The notes under the pieces were generated by a model. It did not search any database, was not told the DNA's origin, and saw only the letters and a program-made list of their open reading frames with translations. Positions 34,018 through 44,686 of a DNA stretch of 64,000 nucleotides are shown here, piece by piece. The stretch lies in the NCBI GenBank assembly GCA_001724245.1, contig MEDX01000010.1:1-64000 (forward strand), read 5' to 3'. The stretch is from Fonticula-like sp. SCN 57-25. Taxonomy: Eukaryota > Nucleariida > Rotosphaerida. Within the stretch, counting starts at the first letter, position 1; every line of letters starts with the position of its first letter. A program made the position numbers and the translations under genes.

Positions 34018-37000
34018 ATGAAGCGAGCGGCGCGACCGTCCGGCAAGCCGGAGAAGAGCGCTCGTCCTGCTCACCGCGAAAAGAAGCCGTCTACCGAGGT
34101 GGTGGAAGAAAAGCCTGTGCTGAAGCGCAAGGTTGAGGAGGAGGATTTCCCGCGCGGTGGCGACATTGGCCTGACGCCTTTGGAGTACCGCGAGGTTGTC
34201 CGCCAGGCCCAGGAGGACCTTCTCAAGGATGATGTACGAGTGCTTTTGTGCATAATTTACCCATCTTTCTGACGTTTGCGCGTAGACTACGTTGATTGGC
34301 GACGACACGGAGGCGCAGGAGGCTGCTGCCGCCGCCAAGCCCGCGGCCACCGAGAAGCGCAAGAGCAAGAAGCAAAAGGTGGTTGCCACCAAGGAGCCGC
34401 GCGAGGAGAAGGCGCTCACCGCCACCGTTCTCAAGTTCAAGGGCCTTCACGTCGGCCTCACGCTCCTTGGCGCCGTCAAGGAAGTTCGCGAGCTTGATCT
34501 TGCCATCTCGCTTCCCCATGGTCTTACCGGCCACTGCTCCATCACTGAAATTTCGCCCGAGTTTTCTGCGTTTATTGAGGCTGCCGCCGAAGATGACTCG
34601 GCTGCCGAGGACGCCGACAGCGACGACGAGGCTGCCGCGCGTGGGTCTGATGTGCCCGCTCTCGATGCGCACTTTACCGTCGGCCAGCTTGTAAAGTGCG
34701 TCATCATCGGCCTTGACCGCTCGCCCTCGGGGCACAAGCGCGTCGAGGTGAGCCTGATGCCGTCCAAGGTGAACGGCGGCATTGAGGCTTCCGATCTCGC
34801 CGTTGGCACTGTGCTGCCCGCCAGCGTGCAGAGCATTGAGGACCACGGCTACGTGCTCGGTCTCGGCATCGGCGAAGCCAAGGCGTTCCTGCGCACCAAG
34901 GACGCCAACACGCATGCGCCGGGAATCGGCGTTGGATCGCTCGTCAACTGCGCGATCACAAAGGTGGACCCTGCTCACCGCGTTTTCCACGTTTCGGCTG
35001 ACCCGACCGTTGCTCTCCACGCCGCCGTGCGTCTTTTGCTTCGTTTTGCCGTTTTTTTGCTGACCGAATGTTTCATAGACGCCGTCCGCTGCTGTTACTC
35101 ATATTCGCGACATTCGCCCGGGCCAGCTTATGAACGCCCGTGTCCGTCAGCTGCTCACCAACGGCCTCGAGGTCGAGTTCCTCGAGAACTTCCGCGGCAC
35201 GATCGACATGCACCACATTGGCTCCGACATTGGCAAGGCCGAGTCTGACCTCGGCTCGCTCTTCAAGGTCAACCAAAAGGTCCGCGCGAGGGTCCTGTTT
35301 GTGGACCACATGAACCGCCGCGTCGGTCTGTCCCTCGCGCCCCACATGGTCGGATGGACTGCCCCCGCTTTTTCGATCGACGACGTACGCATTTTTTGGT
35401 GTGAATTCTTTGTTGACCCTTTTTATTCTTTAGGAGACGGTTGAGATTGGCCATATTTTCGAGGAGGCCACGATTGTGCGCGTCGTCCAGGGCCTGTCGC
35501 TGACCCTCGAGGCGCCCGGATCCTCCGCGCCCCTCTTCTGCCACGTACGCCGCCGTAGCTCTACCCTTGCCCGCCACTCACTCTTGCTCGCAGATCTCCC
35601 AGGTGTCAGACGCGACGACCGAAAAGTTTGATAAGGAACACCGCATTGGAAGGTGCGTGCAATGCTATTGATAACCGTTTAAGCTGACACTTTTTGCAGC
35701 ACGCATCGCTGCCGTGTCATTGCGCTCGACTACGCCGACGGCCTCGTGCGCGTGTCCATGCAGGAGAGCGTGCTCAAGCGCCCGTTCATCACCTACGCCG
35801 ACGTGCGCGCCGGCCAAGCTGTTCAGGTACGCCGAGTTGGCATGTTTTGTTATAATTTTCGTGCCGCAGTGATGCTTTTGATTAGTCTTTCTGAACCAAA
35901 TCTGAAGACACATTTATTCAATCCTGAGCTTTTTGTCTGTTTTTTGTTGTGTCTACTATCTCGCATATCTTCTCTTTACTAACGATTGGCCTCGTTAGGT
36001 GCGACGTGTTTCATTTTTCCCCTCCTTTGTTCCGCAATGATGGTTTGATTAGTCTTTCCGAACACCCTTGAAGACGCATTATTTCTTTGCTGAGCTTTTC
36101 TTTTAAACATTCTCGCTTTGGTTTCCCGTTTTGCCTTTAATCCTCACGCATCTTTGTAGGGCGAGGTTATCTCTGCTGGCTCCTTTGGTGTCTCTGTTCA
36201 GCTTGCCGAGGGTATCCGTGGCTTCTGCCCGCTGAACCAGGCTGCTGACGTCAAGCTGTCTCACCCCGAGAAGCGCTTCAAGGTCGGCTCGACCTTCAAG
36301 TTCCTTGTGCTGTCTGTTGACGCCAAGGCGAAGCGCATCACGCTGACGCACCGCAAGTCCCTCCTCGACTCGACGCACCCGCGCATCACCGAGTACACTG
36401 AGGCGACCCCCGGCATGCTCTCGAGCGGCGTCATCACGAACGTTGGCTCCTTTGGCGTTGTCGTGCGCTTCTTCAACAACGTGCACGGCCTCGTACCCGT
36501 CAAGGAGCTCGGCCCGATCGACGTTGCGGACCCGACCAAGCTTTTCCACATTGACCACCCGGTCGTCTGCCGCGTCATTTCGTCGGACCCCGAGACGCGC
36601 AAGATGCGCCTCAGCTTCCGCTTGTCGCTCATCTCGAGGCGGCCTGATGAGGAGGGCAAGGCCGCGCCGGCCGCCAAGCCGGCGTCGCGCAAGGCGGGCG
36701 AGTCGCCCGTGGCGTACACGCCCGAGGACATTTTCGCGGGCAAGGTCGTTGAGGGCACGATCAGCCAGCTGTTTGCGACGCACATGATTGTCGCGCTGCC
36801 CGGCAACATCAAGGGCTACATGCACGCCAGCGAGATCCACGACCGCCTCGAGGACGGCGCCGTCAGCCCGCTGCCCGGCGCGTTCAAGCCCGGCCAGCAG
36901 ATCAGGGCCAAGGTCATTGGCGTCGGCTACGACAAGGACGACGCCAAGTTCCTCGCCATCACTCACCGCCACTCGCGCCGCGGCGTCGTCGCGATCCTGT

Positions 37001-39390
37001 CGGTGCGCCCGTCCGAGCTCGCCGTGCCCGAGGGCACCGCCGGCCACGCGCCCGTGTCGGTCGAGACCGCCGCTCAGGGCGACAATGTCGTCGGCATTGT
37101 CCTCAAGGTGTCGGGCCAGCACCTGCTCGCGTCGCTCGGCCACGACTGCGTTGCGCGCATCCCCGTGCTCAACCTGTCGAGCGACCCGTCCAAGCTCGAG
37201 AGCGTCGCCGAGTCGTTCCCGTCGGGCCGCGTCATGAAGTGCGTCGTGACGCGCAAGGACATTGAGCGCTACTTTTTGACGGCGTACCCGCTGAGCAACC
37301 CGTCGTGCGTGAGCGCGCTCACCAAGACGCAGGAGGCGGTCGCCGGCGAGGACGAGGACGACGACTCCAACCTCGAGGGTAGCATCGTCGTCGGCCGCGT
37401 CGAGACCATCAACGACTTGTACATTACGGTGACGATTGCGCGCGGTCTCGTCGGCCGCGCCGCCATCGCCGAGATCTCTGACCCGCTCGTCGAGTCGCCG
37501 ACGAGCACCGTGCGCGTCGGCCAGTATGTCCGCTGCAAGGTCGTCAGGCACGTCCCGGTCAAGAACATTATCGACGTGTCGCTGCGCCCGTCGGTGATCG
37601 ACTCGCTCGCCAGCGCCGAGGGCGCCATCAAGACCAAGGGCTCGACGCACGCCGCGCACCCCGTGTCGTTTGCCAGCATCACCGAGGGCCAGATCGTCGG
37701 CGGCTACGTAAAGTCGGTCGGCGACAGCGGCTGCTTTGTGCAGCTCGCGCACGACGTTGTCGCCCGCGTCAAGATTGCCGAGCTCTCTGACCTGTTCATC
37801 AAGGACTTTGCCGCCGTCTTTACGCCCGGCAAGCTCGTCAAGGGCGTTGTTCTTTCGGTGTCGCCCAAGACGCGCCAGATTGAAATGTCGCTCAAGGCGA
37901 GCCGCTGGAACCCGGCCGACAAGCCGCTCACGTGGGACGACCTGCACGTCGGCCTCAAGCTGAACGGCACTGTCCGCCGCGTCGAGGCCTTTGGCGTCTT
38001 CCTCAACATTGCCAACAGCCGCCTCTCGGGCCTCTGCCACAAGTCCGAGGTATCGGACGACCCCTCCGACGCCGCCGACCTCGCGTCGCGCTACAACGTC
38101 AACGACAAGGTCCGCTTTGTCGTGCTCGCCGTCGACGCCGAGAAGAAGCGCATGTCGCTCGGCATGAAGGCGTCCTACTTTGACGACGAGGACGAGGACC
38201 TCGGCGAGGACGCTGTCGGTAGAAGCGACGACGAAGATGACGAGGAGGAGGAGGAGGAAGACGAGGAGGAGGAAGAGGACGCAATGGATGTTGACAATGA
38301 GGACGACGACGACGAGATGGATGTTGACGAGCCCGCGACTGCGACCCGCAAGCGCGCGTCGGCCGCCCTCAATGTCGACGCTGCTTTTGACTGGTCTGGC
38401 GGCGCGGCTGCCGGCGGCGACGACAGCGACGCTGCGATGAGCGAGAGCGACGGCGACGACGATGATGAGGATGACGGCAAGGACGCCACCGAGGCTCGCC
38501 GCAGCAAGCGCGCCAAGCGCCGCGAAAAGGCCGAGAATGAGGCGAATGTGGCGATGCAGGAGCGTCTTTTGGCGGACAAGTCGTCTGCGCCCCGCTCTGC
38601 GGACGACTATGACCGCCTGCTGCTCTCTTCGCCCGACTCTTCGTTCCTGTGGATCAAGTACATGGCGTTCCAGCTGAGCATGGCGCAGATCGACAAGGCG
38701 CGTGAGGTCGCCGAGCGCGCCCTCAAGACCATCTCGTTCCGCGAGGAGCAGGAGAAGCTCAACGTGTGGGTTGCGCTGCTCAACCTCGAGAACGCGTTCG
38801 GCACCGAAGCCACGCTCGACAAGGTGTTCCAGCGCGCGCTCCAGTACAACGACCAGAAGAAGGTCTACGTGCACCTCACCGCCATCTACGAGCGCACCAA
38901 CAAGGACGAGGCCGCCGAGGAGCTCTACAAGGTCATGACGAAAAAGTTCAAGGAGAGCAGCAAGGTGTGGGTCGCGTACGGCCTGCAGCAGCTCAGGCTA
39001 CACGGCGCCGACGCGTGCCGCAAGGTGCTCCAGCGCAGCCTCCAGTCGCTCCCCAAGCGGAAACATGTCAAGGTGATTTGCAAGTTTGCGCAGATGGAGT
39101 TCAAGCACGGCGAGCCTGAGCGCGGCCGCACCATCTTTGAGGGCATCCTTGCCAACTACCCGAAGCGGACGGACCTGTGGTCGGTGTACATCGACATGGA
39201 GGTCCGCACCGGCCAGCCCGACGTCATCCGCCGCCTGTTCAACCGCGCGCTCGCCGCCAAGTGGTCGTCCAAGAAGATGAAGTTCTTCTTCAAAAAGTAC
39301 CTCGATTATGAGAAGAAGTTTGGCACCGAGGAGACGGTCGACGCCGTCAAGCAAAAGGCGCGCGAGTATGTCGAGTCGCTCGACGCCTAG
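34018..39390 (+). CDS. RRP5: RRP5/PDCD11 ribosome biogenesis factor
   Basis: Nucleolar U3-associated factor needed for both 18S and 5.8S rRNA processing. Seven or more exons; start MKRAARPSGKPEKSARPAHR at 34018, stop at 39390, about 1600 residues. The N-terminal two thirds is an S1-domain array, visible as repeated VGQxVKC/VxxVxxxxxxxVxLxxxLxGxVxxxxxSD units, for example GLHVGLTLLGAVKEV, LFKVNQKVRARVLFVDH, HVGLKLNGTVRRVEAFGVFL and VNDKVRFVVLAVDAEKKRM. An acidic linker lies at about 38180-38480 (runs of E and D). The C-terminal third is an HAT/TPR array: SSFLWIKYMAFQLSMAQIDK, KVWVAYGLQQLRLHGADACR, YPKRTDLWSVYIDMEVRTGQ, KWSSKKMKFFFKKYLDYEKK. This is the RRP5 layout. One intron (35827-36159) is internally duplicated. 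Confidence 0.95.
35827..36159 (+). repeat. tandemly duplicated intron within RRP5
   Basis: The interval between the exons ending GCTGTTCAG and beginning GGCGAGGTT consists of two similar units, 35827-35998 and 35999-36159. Each begins with a donor-like GTRCG and ends with TAG. Shared core: TTTGATTAGTCTTTC, then (C/T)TGAAGAC(A/G)CAT, then CTGAGCTTTT. At the junction the sequence is TTAG followed directly by GTGCG, an acceptor and a donor with no exon between. Confidence 0.8.
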
Positions 39391-39720
39391 CAAGCTTTTT
39401 GTCTGTAGATGGCGCGCCCGTGTTGTAGTCTGTGTACAGAACGCATAATGTGTTTTCTTTTTCCTCAATGGATTCTCAAACGTATAATTTTCTTTTGTCC
39501 TCAATGGAGTCTCAAACTGTTATTGATATACTGCAAAACCCGTTTCCGGGAATCAACCTACATTTGGTATATAATGGCACCTGGCGCTGCGCCCGCCTGG
39601 CAATAAGGGCTGGCAGTGCGACAAGGCGGCACGCGAAATGTCTATCGATGTGGAGGTAAAACTGCGTCAAAAAGCAAACAACAAAACACTGGTGTAACGG
39701 GTGTCTAGAAGGAAAACCGG
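39391..39720. other. convergent intergenic region with a small direct repeat
   Basis: 330 bp between the RRP5 stop and the ArfGAP stop. No gene. An imperfect direct repeat of about 28 bp occurs at 39455-39483 and 39490-39518 (core CCTCAATGGAxTCTCAAAC). Confidence 0.6.
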
Positions 39721-41032
39721 TCAAACAAACGACTGGCCTGACCGCGCGTTCACCAGCGGGCGGCTTCCAGGGATGACATTCATTGTATTCGAGCGCATAA
39801 ACGGCGACGCGTCTGCAGCCTGCGACACCTTTGTTACCACTGGAAAGCATGACAAATTGGTGCGTACGGTTGCAGCGGGCACGTGGACAGGCCGCGCGCG
39901 GAGGTCGCGCAGCGTGGCGGCCAGCTTTTCGGGGTCGGACCGCTTGACGTGGTCAAGAAGGTCCGCGAGGTGCTTGCGGTAGTGCTCGGCGGCCTTGCTC
40001 GTGTACTTTTCGCGAATGTGCGCGGGGTTGAAGGCAGTGGGGTTGATCTTTTGCTCAAGAAAAAACTGGCGAGCACTGATTGAAAAAATAAAAAGAGTCG
40101 TTGTGTTAGCAAATATACATGATCGATCCCTGTCGTACCGCTTGTTTCCTCCGAGCTGCATGAGCATCATGTTGTCCGGCTTCCACTTGTCGAGGCCGAC
40201 CGACTGCACAAAGGTGAGGTGCACGCCGAGGGAGCGGTGTGTCCCCGAGCACTGGATGCAGATAAACACGCCGTACGTGACGGACGCCCAGTTGGGATCG
40301 GCCGCGCCGCAGTCAAAGCACGCCTACAGCACGTTAGAAAAGATTCAGGGGAAAAAGATGGATCCGCACGAGGTTCTCGCGCTCGAGTGCAATAATGTTG
40401 TTGAGCAGCGCCGTCTGCTGTGGGACAGGCAGAAGCGCAATGGCCGCGAGCGACTGTGGGTAGTCCACCGCGTGCGCTTGGTGCATGGTTGGCGAAACCG
40501 CGGACATGGGCATGGACGAGAGGGAGGCCGTCGACGGCGACGGGCTCAGCCGCGGCGTGGCAGACGGCGACGTCGACGGGACGACGTCTTTGGGGAGCGA
40601 CAGCGTGAGCGCCCCGGCGCCCGCCGCGCGCTCGCGGTCCTTCTTGGTGATAAAGTGCTTCATGATCGGGTTGCCCGAGCGGGCGGCCACGCGCGCAGCG
40701 GCGGCGGCGGCCTTCTCAGCCTGGGCGGCCGCGGCCGCCTGGAGCGAATGCGACGCCGCGGGGCCAGCAATGAACTCTTCGCCAGCGGAGACGATCAGCT
40801 TGCCCTCGGGCACCATCGCGAGGAACAACATGTTGTCAAAGACAATGCCGTCCATCGTGTACAACCGCACGGCCTCCTCATCAAAGGGGGGATGCGTGAA
40901 CGCGGCCACAAAGCAGTTGTCAATGAGGTCGGGGAGCTTCCAGTCGCCAAAAACGGTCACCGCGCGGGGGGGCGCGCCCTGATCGTCATTGCGGTACACC
41001 TTTATGGTGATCCCGGATGGTCTCGGCGGCAT
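39721..41032 (-). CDS. ArfGAP-domain protein with N-terminal ubiquitin-like/DCX-like domain
   Basis: About four exons, roughly 380 residues. Start [18 protein letters not shown] at 41032 (an ATG at 41125 would add 31 residues). Residues 8-80 form a beta-grasp-like domain ([19 protein letters not shown] ... [17 protein letters not shown] ... [10 protein letters not shown]), reminiscent of DCX or KCTD9-type N-domains. An Ala-rich helix and Ser/Pro linker follow, then the ArfGAP zinc finger [20 protein letters not shown] with [19 protein letters not shown]. All four cysteines (CxxC-x16-CxxC) and the arginine finger (THRSLG) are present, so GTP hydrolysis on Arf is likely. A 48-nt in-frame intron probably follows VPAAT (GTACGC...TCGCAG). 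Expected role: Golgi or endosomal coat traffic. Confidence 0.88.
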
Positions 41033-41555
41033 CGCCTCGCCTCGCGTGCCTGCACGGGTGGCCGAGGAAACGTCCCCTTGAAACATCGAGGGCTGCAAAC
41101 TGGACCGCGGTTTGCGTGGATGCAAACTGGGTCAGTTTGCAGGATCAGATAAAAACATTCCGGTTGTTCCCATTGGAAGATCAAGGTCCTTCAGATCAAT
41201 TTCAGCCAATCAAGATCGCAAATTGACAAACATTGGACGGGACGCTTCAAAAAGTCGACACCAAAGCAGCAGTGAGGCGGCCTACGGCGACCGACGGCAA
41301 CTTTGGGTACTTGAAACAGCACTCGTTCGGCTGCTGCTCCGTGAGCCAAGTCATATAAGGAGGCTCTACATCGCTCTTTCCTAATAGAGTTGTTTGGGAG
41401 TCGCGCTTTCTGTTCAACGAGTTGCGTCGATTCCTTAACCGGCCTCGATCACTCCTCTTTGAAATCACGCGTGGCAGCGGATTTGCCCCTTGCATCTGCA
41501 GGAATTTGCCGGTGAACCCCTTTTGCTACTGTGTAGCTTAAAAGTCGTGCTTACC
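41033..41555. promoter_or_regulatory. divergent intergenic region (ArfGAP / LIM-CH)
   Basis: 523 bp between divergent start codons, presumed to contain both promoters and 5' UTRs. No supported ORF or named element seen. Confidence 0.4.
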
Positions 41556-44441
41556 ATGGAAACGGCCGGTATCGTCGCGGACGCAGAGGAGCGGCAGCGC
41601 CGTCAGGCAGAGGAAGACGCCCGCCTGCAAGCGGAGCTCGAAGAGCGTCGCGCAGAACGAGCTGCCAGGCGCGCTCAACGTGCTGCAGCGGCTGCTGGTG
41701 CGCACCTGCCCGCCATGTGTTGCCTATACTCACGCATGACTTAGAAGCGGAATCGCAAAAGTCGAGCCCAGCCATGCCGCCCACCACCACTGCCGCATCT
41801 GGCGAGTCTGAGGTGAGGCGCAAGAGCAAGGAAGTGAGCGCTGCATCTGGCGAATCGGAGGTAAGGCGGAAGAGCAAGGATGAGAGCGAGCCCAAGAAGC
41901 GCATTCCCAAGTCGACGTCGGGCGACTTGTCCGACATTAGCGGCGAAGTAAAGGCGGAGAAGCCGCGCCACCGCAAGTCGCACGACAAGTCGGCGGAGGA
42001 GGGCGGCCCCGCATTGGACGCCGAGGCCGCCGCTGAAGCGGCGCTGGCCAAGGCGGAGCGCAAGAAGAAGCGCGCCGAGGCGCGGGAACGGGACGGCCTG
42101 CTGGCAGCGTCGTCCGACAAGCCCCAGTCTAGCAGCGATAAGGTTGACCAGGCGGCGGCATCGCTGTCGTCGGTCAGTCTCAACGACAGCGCCCCCGCTG
42201 CGGAGCCATCAAGCAAGAAGGCCGAGCTGTTTGCCGCCGTCGGCGAGCTCGACGCGCGCATCTCGACCGCGCTCAAGGAGGAGCCCAAGCGTGCGGCTCT
42301 TCCCGCTACCAAGGACATTGTCCCGCCCAAGGCCGAGGTTAAGGTCGAGGTTACCAAGGTTGAGGTGGCCAAGGCACCCGAGCCTGTTGCAGAGCCTGCC
42401 AAGCCCGTCGAGGAGCCGGTAAAGGAGACGCCTCGGCGTACCAGCCGTGTAGAGGAGGCCAAGACAGATACAAAGGCCGTACAAGAGACAAAGACAGAGA
42501 CAAAGCCGGTCGAACCGGTGCAAGAGACAAAGCCGGCCGAAGCTGCAGTTGAAGCTGCGCCCGCTGCTGCCGAAGCCATGTCGCAGGACGACCTTCTCCG
42601 CCTCGAGATTGAGCGCGAGCGCGAGGAACGCCGTCGTGAGCGCGAGCGCCGCCGCTCGGGGGCGTCGGGATCGACGACTTCCACCCCCGAGCCCAACAGT
42701 TTTATCGGGTTTTCCAACGCGCAGCGCCGCACGTCGTCCCCCGCGGCCGCCCCCAGCCGCTCGTTCGCCTCGCCCGCTGCCGTTTCTCTTGCGCCGACGT
42801 CGGCCGCAAAGTCCGTTTCGGCGCCCGAGCCGACCCTGACGACTGCGGCCAAGTCTGCGTACGAGTCGCGCCTGTCGTCGTCGCCTGCACCCGAGAGGCG
42901 CGCATCTTCTGCTGAGACTCGCGCGTCTTCATCACCTGCACCTGAGAGGCGTGTATCTGCTGCCGAGTCGCGTGTGACTTCATCGCCTGAGCCAGAGAGG
43001 CGCGCATCTGCTGCTGAATCGCGCGTGACATCATCTCCTGCTCCGGAGAGGCGCGTTTCTGCTGCCGCTGCCGCCGAGCCGGTTGTGACGCCAGCACCTG
43101 CGCCCGTTGAGCCGGTGGTGACGCCAGCACCTGCATCTGCCGAGCCCGTCGTGGCGCCATCGCCGGCGCCTGTGGCCGCGTCTTCCGAGCCCGCGCCGAC
43201 GACGCCCCTCACGCTGGGCAAGGCCTCGCCGCGCCTTGGCTCGATGTCTGCTGCCATGAAGCGCAGCATCCCGCGCCTCGATGTGTCGCCGCTGTCGTCT
43301 GGCGGCTCTGCCGAGGAGCCCTCGACACCGACGACTCCCGGCAGCGAGGAGCGCCGCCGCCACCGCCGCACGCGCTCGACCGCCGCTGCGGACCTTCCTC
43401 AGATCGCGCGCAGTCCGTCGATCGGTAATGCCAAGGACAGCTGCTTCCAGTGCCGCAAGCGCGTGTACCCGACGGAGCGACTTGAGGTCGAGGGCACGCT
43501 GTTCCACAAGCTCGGCTGCTTCAAGTGCCACAAGTGCGGCAGCACGCTCCGCGCGGGCCAGTACGGTATCCACTCGGGCACGTTCTACTGCCTCTTGCAT
43601 CACCGCGCCGCACTCCGCGCCGATCGCGCCAACGACGAACAGCAGACCGCGGGCCTCGAGAGCGGCAGTGGCAGGGCGGCGAGCCCGACGCGCTCGCTGC
43701 GCTCTGACGTGACGGGCACTTCGACGCCACCCGCGCAGCGCCGCCGCGAGTCTGCCCTGGAGGAGACCGAGAGCCGGCCGCGGTCGTCGAGCGCGCTGTA
43801 CGGCGGCTCTTCGCGCGTGTCCGAGACGCCTTCGCCGCCGTCAAAGCTGGCCGCCGAGCCGTCGAACCCTCGCCTGGCGTCGGTCGTGTCGCAGTCGATG
43901 CTGCGGTCGCGGACGCCCGAGCCGAGCCGCTCGGTACACTCACCGCTGCCGTTTGGCGGGTCGCGGTCAAAGACGCCCGAGCCCAAGTCGACGCCCGCCA
44001 TCCGCTTCACGAGCGTCGCCGTGACCGTCAGCACAAAGCTGAGCGGCAAGCAGGCGCTGCTCGAGTGGGCAAAGCGCTGCGGCGAGGGGTACCCCAACGT
44101 CGAGGTGACCAATTTCAACGTGTCGTTCCGCGATGGACTTGCGTTCTGCGCAATCATCCACCGCTACAGGCCCAATATGCTCGACTTTAAGGCGCTCTCA
44201 CCTACCAACCGCCACGAGAACCTGCGTCTCGCCTTTGCCGCCGCGGACCAGCTCGTACGCGATGAACTTCCTATTCTTAATATTTACTAACTGTGCAATG
44301 CTATAGGGAATTACGCAACTGCTTGATGTTGAGGACGTGGCCGATTTTGAAAAGCCCGACGACTTTGCCATCATGACGTACCTGTCGGAGAAATACCACT
44401 TTTTTAAGAATGATATTATGGGGAGCGGCTACCGCTCTTGA
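41556..44441 (+). CDS. LIM and calponin-homology domain cytoskeletal protein
   Basis: Three exons, about 930 residues, starting METAGIVADAEERQRRQAEE at 41556. Order: charged helix (1-48); long low-complexity, Lys/Glu then Ser/Pro/Ala-rich linker; a 17-residue tandem repeat (42878-43081); one LIM domain (CFQCRKRVYPTERLEVEGTL to HSGTFYCLLHH, with the C/H zinc pattern); another Ser-rich linker; and a C-terminal CH domain (KQALLEWAKRCGEGYPNVEV, FRDGLAFCAIIHRYRPNMLD) finished by the last exon GITQLLDVEDVADFEKPDDF...YRS, stop at 44441. The CH is of the smoothelin/MICAL type (LLxWxxxxxxGYxxVxVxxF). Actin-linked scaffold is the likely role. LIM before CH is the reverse of MICAL and LIMCH1. Confidence 0.88.
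42878..43081 (+). repeat. 51-nt coding tandem repeat in the LIM-CH gene (4 units)
   Basis: Four successive 17-residue units: SSPAPERRASSAETRAS, SSPAPERRVSAAESRVT, SSPEPERRASAAESRVT, SSPAPERRVSAAAAAEP. Directly after them comes a shorter PVVTPAPA-type repeat. Each unit has an ERRxS motif resembling a basophilic-kinase site. Confidence 0.85.
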
Positions 44442-44686
44442 TATACAAGTGCGGACATATTGCAACGCGTGTCATTTCCAATACTTTTGTAGTTGTTTTT
44501 GCACCAACACCATCAATGCCATCAGAATGCAATCAGAATACAATATATTATCATATCTTTCTCGGGCAACACCAAAGAGTAGCACAATAGATGATATTTG
44601 CGTATGATTATCAACCTCTGATTCTGAATTCACTTTACGCTCCTCCTTTGCCATTAAAAAAGCCAAACTAGTATTGTACAAATGCA

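Noticed and set aside
38180-38480. Long acidic GAGGAG/GACGAC tract, considered as a microsatellite insertion
   Set aside because: It is in frame in RRP5, where an acidic linker between the S1 and HAT arrays is normal.
36103-38874. A 923-codon open frame on the minus strand opposite RRP5
   Set aside because: It mirrors the GC-rich codon pattern of RRP5, has no homology-like blocks, and its translation is Arg/Val/Leu/Asp low-information sequence. It is a shadow of the sense gene.
41551-43371. A 606-codon minus-strand frame opposite the LIM-CH gene, rich in Ser/Ala/Gly repeats
   Set aside because: The repeats are the reverse complement of the 51-nt coding repeat. The sense frame has LIM and CH domains and splice sites, the antisense has none.
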